Source: Coptodactyla brooksi
Lineage: Eukaryota; Arthropoda; Insecta; Coleoptera; Scarabaeidae
Direction of reading: 5' to 3'
DNA: 29,838 nucleotides
NCBI GenBank assembly: GCA_033557675.1
Contig: JAWQRM010000123.1
Coordinates: 1 to 29,838 of the forward strand
Positions 11,389 to 20,700 of the stretch are shown one piece after another. The notes under the pieces were generated by a model, which was given only the letters and a program-made list of their open reading frames with translations, had not been told where the DNA came from and did not search any database. A program made the position numbers and the translations under genes. The stretch's first letter is position 1, and the number at the start of each line of letters is the position of its first letter.

Positions 11389-11451
11389 AAGATTACCAAC
11401 ATGTCAATATATTCATATACTGTTATGAAATGTTGACATGTTGGTAATCTT
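11389..11451. repeat. Perfect 19-bp inverted repeat (63-nt hairpin)
   Basis: The arm AAGATTACCAACATGTCAA (11389-11407) is matched by its exact reverse complement at 11433-11451. Three more pairs (one G-T wobble) extend the stem inward to 22, leaving a 19-nt loop. The size is like a pre-miRNA, but it could equally be a small MITE. Nothing in sequence alone shows transcription. Confidence 0.7.
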
Positions 11452-11785
11452 ACTAACATTATCTACTGTAATGTTATCTTCTATTCGATACATTACAAAA
11501 AATATTCATAAGCTATGAAAAACTGTTCCACATTTCTTCTTACGTTAAAATTATTACACATTAAATGAATATTAAATTATATAAAAAATAGAAAACCGAA
11601 ATCATTCGGAATGAACAATAATAAAATAATACGTATAGCAATAACTGAATAACAATGAATAACACCTACATATTTTAAAGGGTTGTAGTACTTCTAAATA
11701 AAATAAAAATAACGTAGACTCTCTAATTAAGAAAAGTATTTAATAAAAAAACTTTACATTTATTATAAGGTTCTTGAATCTCCTC

Positions 11786-11825
11786 TAAATAATAACATTA
11801 AAAAAGTCTTTAATGTTATTATTTA
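11786..11825. repeat. Perfect 17-bp hairpin
   Basis: TAAATAATAACATTAAA (11786-11802) is followed by a 6-nt loop and its exact reverse complement (11809-11825). Being purely AT-rich, it is less striking than its length suggests. Confidence 0.65.
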
Positions 11826-12281
11826 ATTTAGGACTAATATTTATTTCATTTTGGACATGAATTCGTTATTGGGTTGTTAGCAACCTGTATAGGCAGGAAG
11901 TATACCAAATTAGATTGCTTGCTGGTAATCATAAGTAAAGGATCGATTAGTTAAATATGAAATGAATCTGGCTCTACAATTCTTCAAAGTAAATTCAAAT
12001 GACTTCGCTATGTTTACTAAAGAAATATAGTTGACGGCATTTCTTATTTGACTTCTTTCAAACTTCATCTGTTCATCTGTTTGTCCACCTAACTGTCTGT
12101 TTATTGCCTGTACATTCTTATGTGAACACACTTCGTGCACTAGTGAACTAATTAAAATTAAATTTTGAAGTTCAATTGTTGAATGTAAATTCATATAGTT
12201 TTATTTTGTAGAATTTATTTTGGGTGTAACTATTAACTACTGAAATTAATAGAAATTATATTAAATCTAATCATCCGTCAA

Positions 12282-12331
12282 ATAATTTCAACTACCTGGT
12301 AATTTCAGCTTTGATAGGTAGTTGAAATTAT
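12282..12331. repeat. Perfect 16-bp hairpin
   Basis: ATAATTTCAACTACCT (12282-12297) pairs exactly with AGGTAGTTGAAATTAT (12316-12331) across an 18-nt loop. The arms include a mixed-composition core (CAACTACCT), making chance less likely. Confidence 0.65.
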
Positions 12332-12504
12332 AAGATAATAAGTAAACAAGCAAATAAAATAAGTAAACAAGCTCGCTCGGGTCCGAAAAGGTATATTGTA
12401 CCCCAAATTGTTGACGTCTCCCTTCCTATCGTGTTTTTACTCTGCGGACAATTTGATTTTTCTCGACAGAACTTGTAATACCGTAGTTTGAATTAAAATT
12501 GAGG

Positions 12505-12700
12505 AAGCGGTAGTAGTTTGGTTAATAGAATGAAAGATACCTAAATCGAAATGAATATAAAAGAGGTAGAGGAGGATTTGCAGAGAGTAGGAGTTGATAA
12601 CTGACAGGTGAAAGCAGAGCGCACGTATATGTAGCAGAAGACAGCACAAAAGAAAAAGAGGAATGATCCGTTGCGAAATGGATCTAAAAAGCTCCTTTGA
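12505..12700 (+). pseudogene. LINE C-terminal fossil
   Basis: Frames read WFG..., KIPKSK, MNIKEVEEDLQRVGVDN and then QVKAE with stops. The order 'WFGH... RIPK... EVEEDL..LGV..W...A' is the usual end of many insect LINE ORF2 proteins, after the reverse transcriptase. Only about 60 codons survive, with an in-frame stop where the Trp of 'NW' should be (TGA for TGG). The clade is uncertain. Confidence 0.55.
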
Positions 12701-13225
12701 AGCAGTATTGCTCCTCGTGGGGTGTTTAGCCACTATAAATGAAACAACAGTACGTCTATTTTAGTCAATACTACGAATATGCAGTTAAGTGTAAAGAAAA
12801 AAAATCATGAGCTAAAATAATCAATTTCAGAATAACATAGTAAATCTTAGTAGACTACGGGGGCTAATTGTATTAAACTGTCTGTAAAAGAGTCTAGCCA
12901 AAAAGAGAGAAATTGATTAATTTGGTAAAAAGAATGATTGAATTCTTGAATGCCCTCTTTGATTGCTACACTACTAAAATAATTGCTCAGATTATTACTT
13001 CTGCATTATATTTTGTGTGTGTATAGTTTGAAATTGTGTTGCAGGTTGCATATCTTTCAGAATTTAATTGGAGGTACAAGTAAATAATAAAAATAATCTA
13101 CATAACGCCTTTACTTCAAATAATACTGCTATAATACAGTTAAAGGTATTTATAATGTTGTGTGTAATAGTAGTAATAACTGAAACAGTTGTTTAAACTA
13201 ATCACATAATATTATTATTATGTGA
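12701..13225. other. Non-coding stretch
   Basis: AT-rich sequence with no recognised element. It ends in a perfect 13-bp hairpin at 13199-13228. Confidence 0.4.
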
Positions 13226-13228
13226 TTA
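13199..13228. repeat. Perfect 13-bp hairpin
   Basis: TAATCACATAATA (13199-13211) is separated by four bases from its exact reverse complement (13216-13228). Confidence 0.6.
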
Positions 13229-13229
13229 T

Positions 13230-14730
13230 ATATAAGAGATAGTAATCAATGAGATCTGCTGCTGGGAAATTGGTATCCCAATAATGACATATAGCCCATG
13301 TTTCGCCGAGTTATAACGATTTATGTCTGCAGTTCGGTTTTCTGCAGAAATCGGAGAATTACCTTGATCTTGTAGGTCGCCACGCTCGTTTCTGGAATTG
13401 TAGACGAGCAATCACTGTCTAATTTTGCCAGTATACTGGTGACAATCAGGCGTTTCCAAAATAGTAATTATGGTTTCCGGAAAAAATCGATTATCGATCG
13501 GTGAGCTGCTGAAAAACCTACTTCTCTCCACAGTTCCTGAAGGTCATCGATTTCATGTTATCTGACATATGCTCAGACATATGCTCTACCTGCTCTTATT
13601 ACAGATATCACTCTAAAGCTTCAAACGCTGATTGCTCCGAGATGCCTGCAGGTACGGTTCTGAAAGTTGCAGGAATTGTATAGCCCTGAACTACGAAGAA
13701 GATCGTCTGTACCAGACGTGTGGAAAAAATTTCTTCGGCCTGTGGCGACATCAAGTAAGCTTTTTTCCAGGGTCGCAGCTCTGCGCGGTGATGCTGGATC
13801 GATTCGGAAAGGATTCGCTGGATCAATTCTCAGGTTGAAGAACAAAAAATTCTGGACAGAAAAGTTCCACATTCAACTATCCAGAACGACTGCTAAGGGT
13901 CGAACTGGGTCTCGGTAAAAGTGTCCGGATACTTTTAGAAGGTACTGTACATAACCATGTCTGGGACGCTATTCGGTAACAGGCGTTTCGGCACTTTATG
14001 CATATCTGCATTATGAGGCATTTTAATCTCTTCTCCGACAGTTCCTGACAGATCTGCCCTGTGATCAAGTCATGCCCTGAACCCTTTTTTGGATTGATAC
14101 CACGTTTAATGATGTCGCTTTCAGCTTACTCGCCTCAACCAACCAGTACTGGAGGTACAGAGATCAGTAGAGGTTTCAGTTGTTTGATGACTTTCGATAA
14201 TAAGTTCATAGTGCACAATTTCAATGACTTCCTGAGCCTCTAAGTAGGTTTGGAAGCACACACAATTTTTCATCACTATATCTTCGCTGTATAAATATCG
14301 AACAAGAAATCACTTGAAATTTGAATATCATTCTCGTTTTCAGTTTCTAAAGAAACTCTTTTTAAGCACATTTTCTAGTTTAGAAAATTCACTATTTTAT
14401 GTTATGTAGCATCTGGGGAATTGTCCCAGGATAGTTCAAAGTAGGATTTTGCCTATAAATCTCTTTTGTTTATCCCCTTTGTCATATACAGATCGGTTTT
14501 CCTCCTATCGGTAGGACAATATCAGTTGGTTCTCCAGTAGATACGATTTCCAGACGTAGTACTTCTGTTGTTTTATAAAGTTCGCGGCCTTTCGTTGTAG
14601 TGAGTTTGGAGCTCCACAGCAAACGCTCAGGATTAAATTACCATCATAGACGAATCTGCTTTCTAGTGTATCAAAGCAAGCTTCAGACTGATTTTTCTGT
14701 ATGGCGTACTTTGGCAGGCAGTCCATAACG
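13230..14730 (-). pseudogene. Jockey-like LINE reverse transcriptase fossil
   Basis: The diagnostic part lies at about 14045-14125 on the minus strand: SDIIKRGINPKKGSGHDL continuing into ITGQICQELSEKRLKCL. This matches the 'I..LNP+KAPGYD.ITG..+.LP.+....L' block that opens the reverse transcriptase of Jockey-clade LINEs. It is followed by a scrambled 'I.NA.....Y.P..W' block near 13950. Upstream on the same strand, 14505-14726 is a 74-codon open frame (YAIQKNQSEACFDTLESRF...) that I do not recognise. Downstream, 13226-13830 holds further broken frames with somewhat higher GC than the surroundings. No catalytic YADD box was found. The outer limits are set by composition and are approximate. Confidence 0.65.
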
Positions 14731-14774
14731 GGGCCCGTTCATTCTTTTACTACTGCGTTTGTTGATCGAACTCT

Positions 14775-15090
14775 GTCAATTTGACATAAACTTGTTAAAC
14801 AAATTAATCAATTAATTTGACATATCAACTTGATATATGACCTGTCAATTTAATACTTTACCCGTCAAATTGGTATCTGACAAATAGATATGTTACCCCG
14901 CGATATTCATATGTAAAACTGAGATTTGGCCTAGCAAACTAACAGCCTGTGAAACTTTCTGGTCCACCCGTCAAACTAAAGCTTGACTTGTCAATTGGGC
15001 ACTTGATCAGTCAATTTGATCTTTGCCCTGCTAATCTGACTATGACCGATCACTTTGATATTTGATTTATCAAATTGACATTCTCCTAAC
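14775..15090. repeat. Degenerate 20-bp tandem array
   Basis: Consecutive 20-bp units follow the consensus ACCTGTCAATTTGATATTTG. Clear ones are 14840-14859 and 14860-14879, then a more decayed middle, then five in a row ending near 15075 (ACCCGTCAAACTAAAGCTTG, ACTTGTCAATTGGGCACTTG, ATCAGTCAATTTGATCTTTG and two more). About 14-15 units can be counted, most sharing GTCAA. No coding potential. Confidence 0.75.
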
Positions 15091-15217
15091 AGGGGATAAT
15101 GTCAATTAATCATTCTTAATTGACATTAAATCACGATAGTATAAAGTTTTCGGTCTCATTAAGGGGTCATGCCTAGTTGCAAGGTGAAAAAAAAGTGAAA
15201 TATTGACATTAAATGTA

Positions 15218-15248
15218 CAGGGTGGCGCATAAGTAACGTTATGATTTA
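15218..15248 (+). repeat. Left terminal inverted repeat
   Basis: 31 bp identical to the reverse complement of 16123-16153; preceded by the TA target dinucleotide. Confidence 0.95.
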
Positions 15249-16122
15249 TTTAATGAATAACTTTTTTCGTTCTGATTTTATTTAACGCTGCCATTTATTA
15301 AAGTTTACATTATAGTTTGGAAATATGTTCACATTATGTTTTGAAGATAATATCTTTCAAATGGTGCCCATTATTTGCTTCGACCTAACGTGCTCTTTCA
15401 AGAGTATTTCCCATATCTTTTCTTAGAATTTCAGGTCCCTGCGCCCTCACTTCTTCTCGAATATTCGCCTTAAGCTGTTGGATGGTTCTTGGCTTATTGG
15501 CATACATCTTACCTTTTAGGTAACCCCAAAGAAAAAAATCGGGAGCCGTTACATCGAGCGATTGAAGTGCAAATGGGCCTCATTATGAGTTTGTGAATAA
15601 ACTCATTGTTTTCTAAGCACAATTCTTGAAAACGGCGACTATATTGAATACGTGTTTGTGCTTCATTTGGTTTTAACTCATGAACCAATTGAATCTTATA
15701 TGCGAAAAGTTGTAAATTATGTAAAATTCTTTGCAAAGACCGCCTAGATATCACCAACTGCTGAGAACGTCGCCTGGTTTCAGGGTTTTCCTCAATACTT
15801 GCTTCCACCCGAGCAATGTTCACATCAGTTCGAACTGTACGAGGTCCTCCAGCACGCGGAAGATCACAGACAGCCCCTTGTTGCCGAAAATGCTGAACCA
15901 ATCGGTAAATTGTTGGAGGGCTAGGTGCATTTCGAACATGAAAGAAATTTCGATATAATCTTTGTGTCTGAATAATCGAATGCAGACTTTCAAAATAAAA
16001 TTGAACAACTTTGGTTCTTTGTTCTGTGCTGAGTCTTTCCATCATAAATTTCCCAAGTTTTTCAAAGTTAATTCTGAAAAAAAACCAAAAAAGAAACGTC
16101 AACAAAAAATGTATTCACTTAT

Positions 16123-16153
16123 TAAATCATAACGTTACTTATGCGCCACCCTG
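16123..16153 (-). repeat. Right terminal inverted repeat
   Basis: 31 bp identical to the reverse complement of 15218-15248; followed by the TA target dinucleotide. Confidence 0.95.
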
Positions 16154-16155
16154 TA

Positions 16156-17206
16156 TTAGGTGTAAGTTTTTGTTTTGATTTCAGTGGTACCATTTTCCAT
16201 ATCTCCTTAAGCTAGGACGATTCCATCTAAGATTCCAGTCAAAACATTAAGACTTTTGGGGCGTTTTCATTGTAATGGAAGAATACAATAAAGTCTTCAT
16301 TTTGAATAAGGTCTTCAGCTTGAAACTTGTGACATAGTTTTATTATGCACACTAAATTTTATTTAATTTAAATACATGTGTTAAATTCAATATTACAAGT
16401 AACTTGTGGATGTCAGCTATGTATTCAACATAATGACTTCTAAATAATACATTTTAATATTCAGCTTGTAATCAGAAAAAAGGACTCTTCTAGAAATAAA
16501 AATAAAGTTAATGTTGATTTCTTAAGGTGGATTTCTTTCAATAATTCTTCTTGCACCTTATTATGCTTTTTCCCCTGTCATTATTAAGTAGTTATCTATT
16601 TATATTCTTATTCCTAAAAAAATGGATAATTAGACAAACAGCAGCGATTATTTTTGGACGTGATACTTTTCAACGAGAAAAACTATTTAATGTCCAGGAA
16701 ATTCAAAATAGTTGGTGCCAAGTTGGATAAAACGCGCGATATATAAATAGGCATCCGAACAATAAAGGTCAAATTTTGTCCTACAATATTTCACAGCAAT
16801 CTGGTAGAATAATTTTTAAACTATTAACTTCCTAAAATAAAAATGAAAAGAGCCTGTTACTTGCTAGCAAAAAAAAATCTGGTTTACCTTACAAAGTTTT
16901 TTTAATTAAGGAAGAGTAACATTCTTTTTAGGACTAAAATGGTTTATTTTTAAAGAGATTTAAACCGAACATAAAACCTATCAATTGTGCAATGAAAACT
17001 TGTACTTATTTTTTTAAGTAATTAGAATAAGATATGCAGGATATTTTCATTGTCCTGCAGAATAGTTAATACTATAGTTAAACTATAGTTATAAAAAAAC
17101 TATAGTTAATATATAATTCATTTCTGCGACATTTTCTCATGTTACAATTGGTTCGTAAAAATTATTATTGCTATTATCAATATTTTTATTCACGTGTGAT
17201 TTCCAG
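16156..17206. other. Intron sequence before the LIM1 exon
   Basis: AT-rich, no recognised element. Three copies of the palindrome AACTATAGTT or close variants lie at about 17070-17110. The polypyrimidine-poor acceptor GATTTCCAG ends at 17206. Confidence 0.6.
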
Positions 17207-17293
17207 CGGAGTCTTCGTCAGGATCAAGGATAAAAATTTACACGTAGAATGCTTCAAATGTGCCACGTGCGGTACATCCTTAAAGAATGTGGG
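17207..17293 (+). CDS. Zasp52: Zasp52-like PDZ/LIM protein, LIM1 exon (second half, part 1)
   Basis: This 87-nt exon starts after TTTCCAG and ends before GTACGT. It encodes GVFVRIKDKNLHVECFKC and ATCGTSLKNV, followed by a split Gly. These are the middle of a LIM domain: the H-x2-C zinc ligands (HVEC) and the C-x2-C pair (CFKCATC) that opens the second zinc module. The wording is almost that of LIM1 in Drosophila Zasp52 as I recall it. Zasp52 is a Z-disc scaffold that binds alpha-actinin and is needed for sarcomere and integrin-site assembly. The first base completes a codon from an upstream exon that should carry the first Cys pair. I could not find that exon in the window, so the upstream intron probably exceeds 17 kb. 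The next exon joins in phase. Confidence 0.93.
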
Positions 17294-17358
17294 GTACGTG
17301 ACGCAACTATTTTTTTTTTCGTTTTGGAGAAAACTGTTATTCGTGATTTTGGTTTCAG

Positions 17359-17460
17359 GTATTACAACATAAGTAACAAATTATATTGTGATGTCCACGC
17401 CAAATTAGCTGCCAGAAGTAATGCGCCAGCATCGAATCTGGTTCCAGTTACAGTTCCACC
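17359..17460 (+). CDS. Zasp52: Zasp52-like PDZ/LIM protein, LIM1 exon (end of domain)
   Basis: After the acceptor GGTTTCAG the exon reads YYNISNKLYCDVHAKLAARS and on to NLVPVTVP, ending before the strong donor GTAAGT. The C-x2-H (CDVH) supplies the last zinc ligands of LIM1. With the previous exon it forms a continuous module, since GG plus G restores the Gly of 'VGYYN'. The intron between them is only 65 nt, unlike the others here. The exon ends after two bases of a Pro codon, matching the T that opens the next exon at 21224. It leads into the linker between LIM1 and LIM2. Confidence 0.93.
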
Positions 17461-17519
17461 GTAAGTATTAGATTTTGATTGTTACTTATAACAATAACAC
17501 ACACATTATTATAATTATA

Positions 17520-18180
17520 TTTTATGCAAGTTCTTACACTTAAAGCTAAAGTTTACTTTTGAAATGAAGCAATTACTTTTGAACCAGTGCAATTAGTAAA
17601 GGCAAATCGTATTGAAAGTAAGGAATATTTTGTTAGTTTTATAATTATTAAATTTGGGTATTCAAGCAAGAAAACAAATTCAAGCTAGAATTTTATCAGA
17701 AAATATATTGGCATTTATTGCACCTTGTATTCTAAATTTAAATTTGTTACCTATTCCAATGGCATTAACATTTTTTTGGATATAATTGAAAGGTTCTGCA
17801 CAACTTTTGCTAGCTCAGCTGCACGATAGAACATTTTGAAAAAAAAATCCTCTTGATACTATTTACAGAATGAATTCTATAAATAGTATTACCTAATGGT
17901 ACTCGAATCTTTTCTCTTTGGAATGGATTGAAAAACTTTCTGCAATACTTTAGGAATCGAAAGTTAAAGCTGAAAAATTATGCGAAACATTTAATATCAT
18001 TCCAGAAATTAAGAAAAATAAAATTAGAAAAATACATCATTTCGATCACGAAGGAAAGTTAATATTTATCTGAGAATACTTTTCACACATAGCGAACCAC
18101 AGTTAATTTTAATTCGGGAGAGATTCGAACAACCAGAGAAACATACTTTTCATCCCACGTGGTAATTAATCTATTTTGAT
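17520..18180 (+). pseudogene. hAT (ZMYM1-like) transposase fossil, fragment 1
   Basis: Broken frames give KEYFVSFIIIKFG, then IQARILSENILAFIAPC, FFWI...FCTTFASSAAR, KAEKLCETFNIIPEIKKNK and RFEQPEKHTFHP. This is the order of a hAT transposase of the kind close to ZMYM1 (DUF4371 type): the 'EYF..F' block, 'A....PC' block, the 'FF..I...Y..F..S..RW' block and the 'KA..LCE....P' block. The minus-strand copy at 19560-20700 has the same residues in several of these blocks, so both come from one family. Stops and shifts abound. It lies in the intron just after LIM1, and the Penelope pieces follow without a clear boundary. Confidence 0.75.
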
Positions 18181-18184
18181 CTGT

Positions 18185-18785
18185 TAGGAGAGGTTTGGCA
18201 AAGCTAATAATGTTGCCGACGTGTTCGCGATTTTCAACTCTAAAGACAATAAAATTCAAGGTTTCATTGGTGAAATAAATTAGGAATATGAACCAATAAG
18301 GTCTACCAGTGAAATAAAAACAAATGGAAAACTGTCCTTTCTTAACACTTTAATAATAAGAAAATAAAATAAGCTAGAATTCGATATGTTATGCAGAGAC
18401 TAATACGAAAAGGTTTTTATAATTGGGCATTTTTATGGCGATGTTCTGCGTAATTGGAGTGGGTTTTCTTTTGATATATTCAACGAAAATATAATTCAAG
18501 CGGAAATTCAACGACAGATATAAAGAGCACATAACTTCCAATAATATTCCAATTTACCAGGAAATCGAGGGCAAAATTTCGAAGTTATAAGAGTCTTAGA
18601 TAAAAGCAGAAAATTAAACATTCACCAGAACTTAGAAATATTTCGAGAAACCCTAAAAAAGACCCGCAATAAACACCCAGGTAATCACCAGTTCCCATCC
18701 TATATTCCAACCAATTAAGGCTCCTATAATAAAACTGTCATCGTCTACATATAAGCAGAAATAACAAAAAAACACACCAGTCTTG
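18185..18785 (+). pseudogene. Penelope-like element fossil: RT end and endonuclease end
   Basis: At 18209-18235 the frame reads NVADVFAIF, a decayed YVDDVFAIF catalytic box. It is followed by EIKTNGKLSFLNTLII and LEFDMLCRETNTK, which match the same region of the Penelope fossil at 7.3-8.1 kb. Near 18505-18700 come RYKEHI, then FEVIRVLDKSRKLNIHQNLE and IFRETLKKTRNK, which resemble the C-terminal end of the GIY-YIG endonuclease domain in Penelope-like elements. The thumb and endonuclease core are missing. An oppositely oriented N-terminal piece begins almost at once. Confidence 0.7.
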
Positions 18786-18789
18786 ATAA

Positions 18790-19400
18790 TAGCGAAACCT
18801 GTTAAACATGTGTTTCTTTTATAATTTTTCTCAATAGTTTTTCGAATTTGTTTGTGGGGTCTCTTTTCAATTCTATGCAATTATCGTTCTTAAAATTTTG
18901 TCTTTGTCTACTTTGCCTAATATTGCATTATTTTCTTCTAACTCCTTGCCTATATTCTCATTGTATTCTGTTCTTGGTGTATTGTACTTTTAGCTTTGTT
19001 CTCGTTTGCTTTTGAAAAATATTTTCTATTTCTTGTGCAATGTCATGTTTTGTTCTTTTTTGTATTTCCTTTGGTAAATTTTGCACTGATATTTTAGCTT
19101 CCACAGTTAAATTTTCATTCAGTAGCTTCATTCCCGAATATGCAAATGTTAAGTTGATTAGGTTTTCAGTGTTTTTATGGAAGAGGTGTGTAGCCTTCAT
19201 TGGTTGTATGGTTTTTGGTTCTTGTGTATATAATAATTTATTGGCCTTTTTTGTCAGTTGTTTTGTACTTTTGATTCATGATTAGTCTTACATTTTGTTG
19301 GGTATGTACATCTATTTCATGTCATGTTTCCAAGTTTATTAGATTACTGTAATGTAGTTTATTAACTTCTACTTTTCTGCATTTACCCTTGTTCTTATGG
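18790..19400 (-). pseudogene. Penelope-like element N-terminal fragment, inverted
   Basis: The minus strand is open for 80 codons (18958-19200): MKATHLFHKNTENLINLTF, LPKEIQKRTKHDIAQEIENI, TKLKVQYTKN. Frame breaks then give NIGKELEENNAILGKVDKDK and KETPQTNSKN. That run, with a Lys-rich helical N-terminus, then 'AIL.K.DK', then a 'DPTNKF' block before the RT, is the layout expected upstream of the RT in Penelope-like elements. The match to the + strand copies is by layout only. It faces away from the + piece at 18185-18785 (tails together), forming an inverted pair. Confidence 0.55.
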
Positions 19401-19559
19401 CCGCTTGTATTTTGTGCCTTTTTGATACTTTTTGGTACTGGCTTGGTTTTGCAAACACCGTTTGTTGAATCATACATTAGCATTAGTTTGGAACAATTTT
19501 TAAATTTTACATTTACATTTAGAAATTGTTTATCATTTAAGTTGATATTATCTGAAATG

Positions 19560-20700
19560 CTGGAATTCTTAAGACAATTGAAAAAATCAAGGCACAGGAG
19601 AGTCGAGGCATATTTAACAATTTAATAACCTTACCTGGGGAAAGTTTAGAAAAAAAATATGTTTAGGGTTCCTCTTAAGGAGGGCTAAAAGTCCTTTAAG
19701 AACCGTTTTTCAACTTAGGTTTATTGAAACCTATTGAAACCCTCCCGGCAAACAAAAAAGTGAATAACATACTTAATGTTTAATGCAGAAAAGGAACATA
19801 TAGAATATTTATTCCTATCTAAATATTAATACTTAGCTTATAACGCATTCATATTAATATAAAAAGAAACAAAGTGAATATAACTTTATTTTCCTGGCTT
19901 TAATTTCAGCAAATTTATCTATTATCTCACTTAAATGAAACTCTTAAACACATAATTTAATTTCTATGCAAAGTGGTGTTAGGCAGAATAGTCTTGTTTG
20001 TACCATTGTGGATCTTAAGTGTTTTTTTTATTATCTTAAGTTTTGAGAAACCACGTTTGGACACAGAAGTGGTTATCGAAATTATTAATAAAATTCTTAA
20101 GATTATAGTTAAATTGGGAAATGCATTTTCTGTTAATGTCTTCATATTTTAGCGCTAGATGCAAATCCACACAACATCCTCTTATTTTCTCTTTTTTTTA
20201 TATTTTAAAGTATTTTATATTGTTTAGTATATTATATAGGAAAGAAAATAAGTTATTGTATTTCTCTAGTTGTTTGAATCTCCTCTGCACAGAAATTAAC
20301 CTTGGTCTACTGAGTCTAACCTTGGTCTGCTATTTTAATTTTATTTTTCTTAAATTCTAAAGAAATATTAAATTTTTCACATAATTTTCCAGCTTTGATT
20401 ATTTCTAAAGTGCTTCAGAAAGATTTCAAATCCCTTCAAAAGTAAAGAATCCATATCATTTTTGTACAATAATATGGATTCGATTTTTATTTTAAGATCA
20501 TCTGTTGTTTGGATTAATTCAACAAGTGCATTCATTAGTTTGTTTAAATTATGTCTAGTAGCATTTATAGAATTGATTCTCTAATTAGTATCTAGAGGTT
20601 TCTTCCAAATATTGCATCGTGCATCTGAGTTAGCAAAAGTTGTGTAGAACCCTTGAATTACACAAACAAAAATGTTAGCATTTTTTTAGTGCAAGTAAGG
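19560..20700 (-). pseudogene. hAT (ZMYM1-like) transposase fossil, reverse copy
   Basis: Minus-strand frames read, from 20700 downward: MLTFLFV...GFYTTFANSDAR, RHNLNKLMNALVELIQTTDD, MDSLLLKGFEIFLKHFRNNQ, AGKLCEKFNISLEFKKNK, RRFKQLEKYNNLFSFL. Then, in one open frame (19957-20145), comes FPNLTIILRILLIISI followed by GFSKLKIIKKTLKIHNG. The last is the hAT C-terminal dimerisation segment (ERSFSKLKLIK type). It continues past a stop as SEIIDKFAEIKARKI. The 3' flank to about 19560 is shared with the + copies at 22.8-25.2 kb. The N-terminal third is missing. Confidence 0.85.

Larger units (their letters stand above)
11452..12500. other. Non-coding stretch with perfect hairpins
   Basis: AT-rich. A 94-codon minus-strand open frame (11910-12194) has no recognisable motif and is probably chance. 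Two perfect hairpins stand out and are listed separately. Confidence 0.45.
15218..16153 (-). mobile_element. Internally deleted Tc1/mariner-superfamily transposon
   Basis: Perfect 31-bp terminal inverted repeats (CAGGGTGGCGCATAAGTAAC..., 15218-15248 and 16123-16153) are flanked by TA on both sides (15216-15217 and 16154-16155), the target duplication of the IS630/Tc1/mariner superfamily. The transposase runs on the minus strand from near 16105. It has an N-terminal helix-turn-helix (LSTEQRTKVVQFYFESL, SPPTIYRLVQHF), then a second one (RRSQQLVISRRSLQRILHN). It then reads NNEFIHKLI and EAHLHFN, at the first catalytic block. The reading then jumps, out of frame, to the C-terminal part (LTAPDFFLWGYLKGKMYANK). 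Most of the catalytic core, including the second Asp, is deleted. The C-terminus continues as PRTIQQLKANIREEV. At 936 bp it is too short for an autonomous copy. Intact ends mean it could once have moved with enzyme supplied in trans. Confidence 0.92.

Noticed and set aside
11910..12194. 94-codon minus-strand open frame
   Set aside because: No recognisable motif and AT-rich composition; likely chance.
12437..12733. 98-codon minus-strand hydrophobic open frame, possible membrane protein
   Set aside because: It is antisense to recognisable LINE C-terminal sequence.
17294..17358. Read-through of LIM1 between its two exons
   Set aside because: The 65 bases have a GTACGT donor and TTTCAG acceptor, and removal restores the LIM consensus exactly.
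18653..18880. Minus-strand frame with YVDDDSF that looks like an RT catalytic box
   Set aside because: It lies antisense to the endonuclease end of the + strand Penelope fossil and lacks neighbouring RT motifs.
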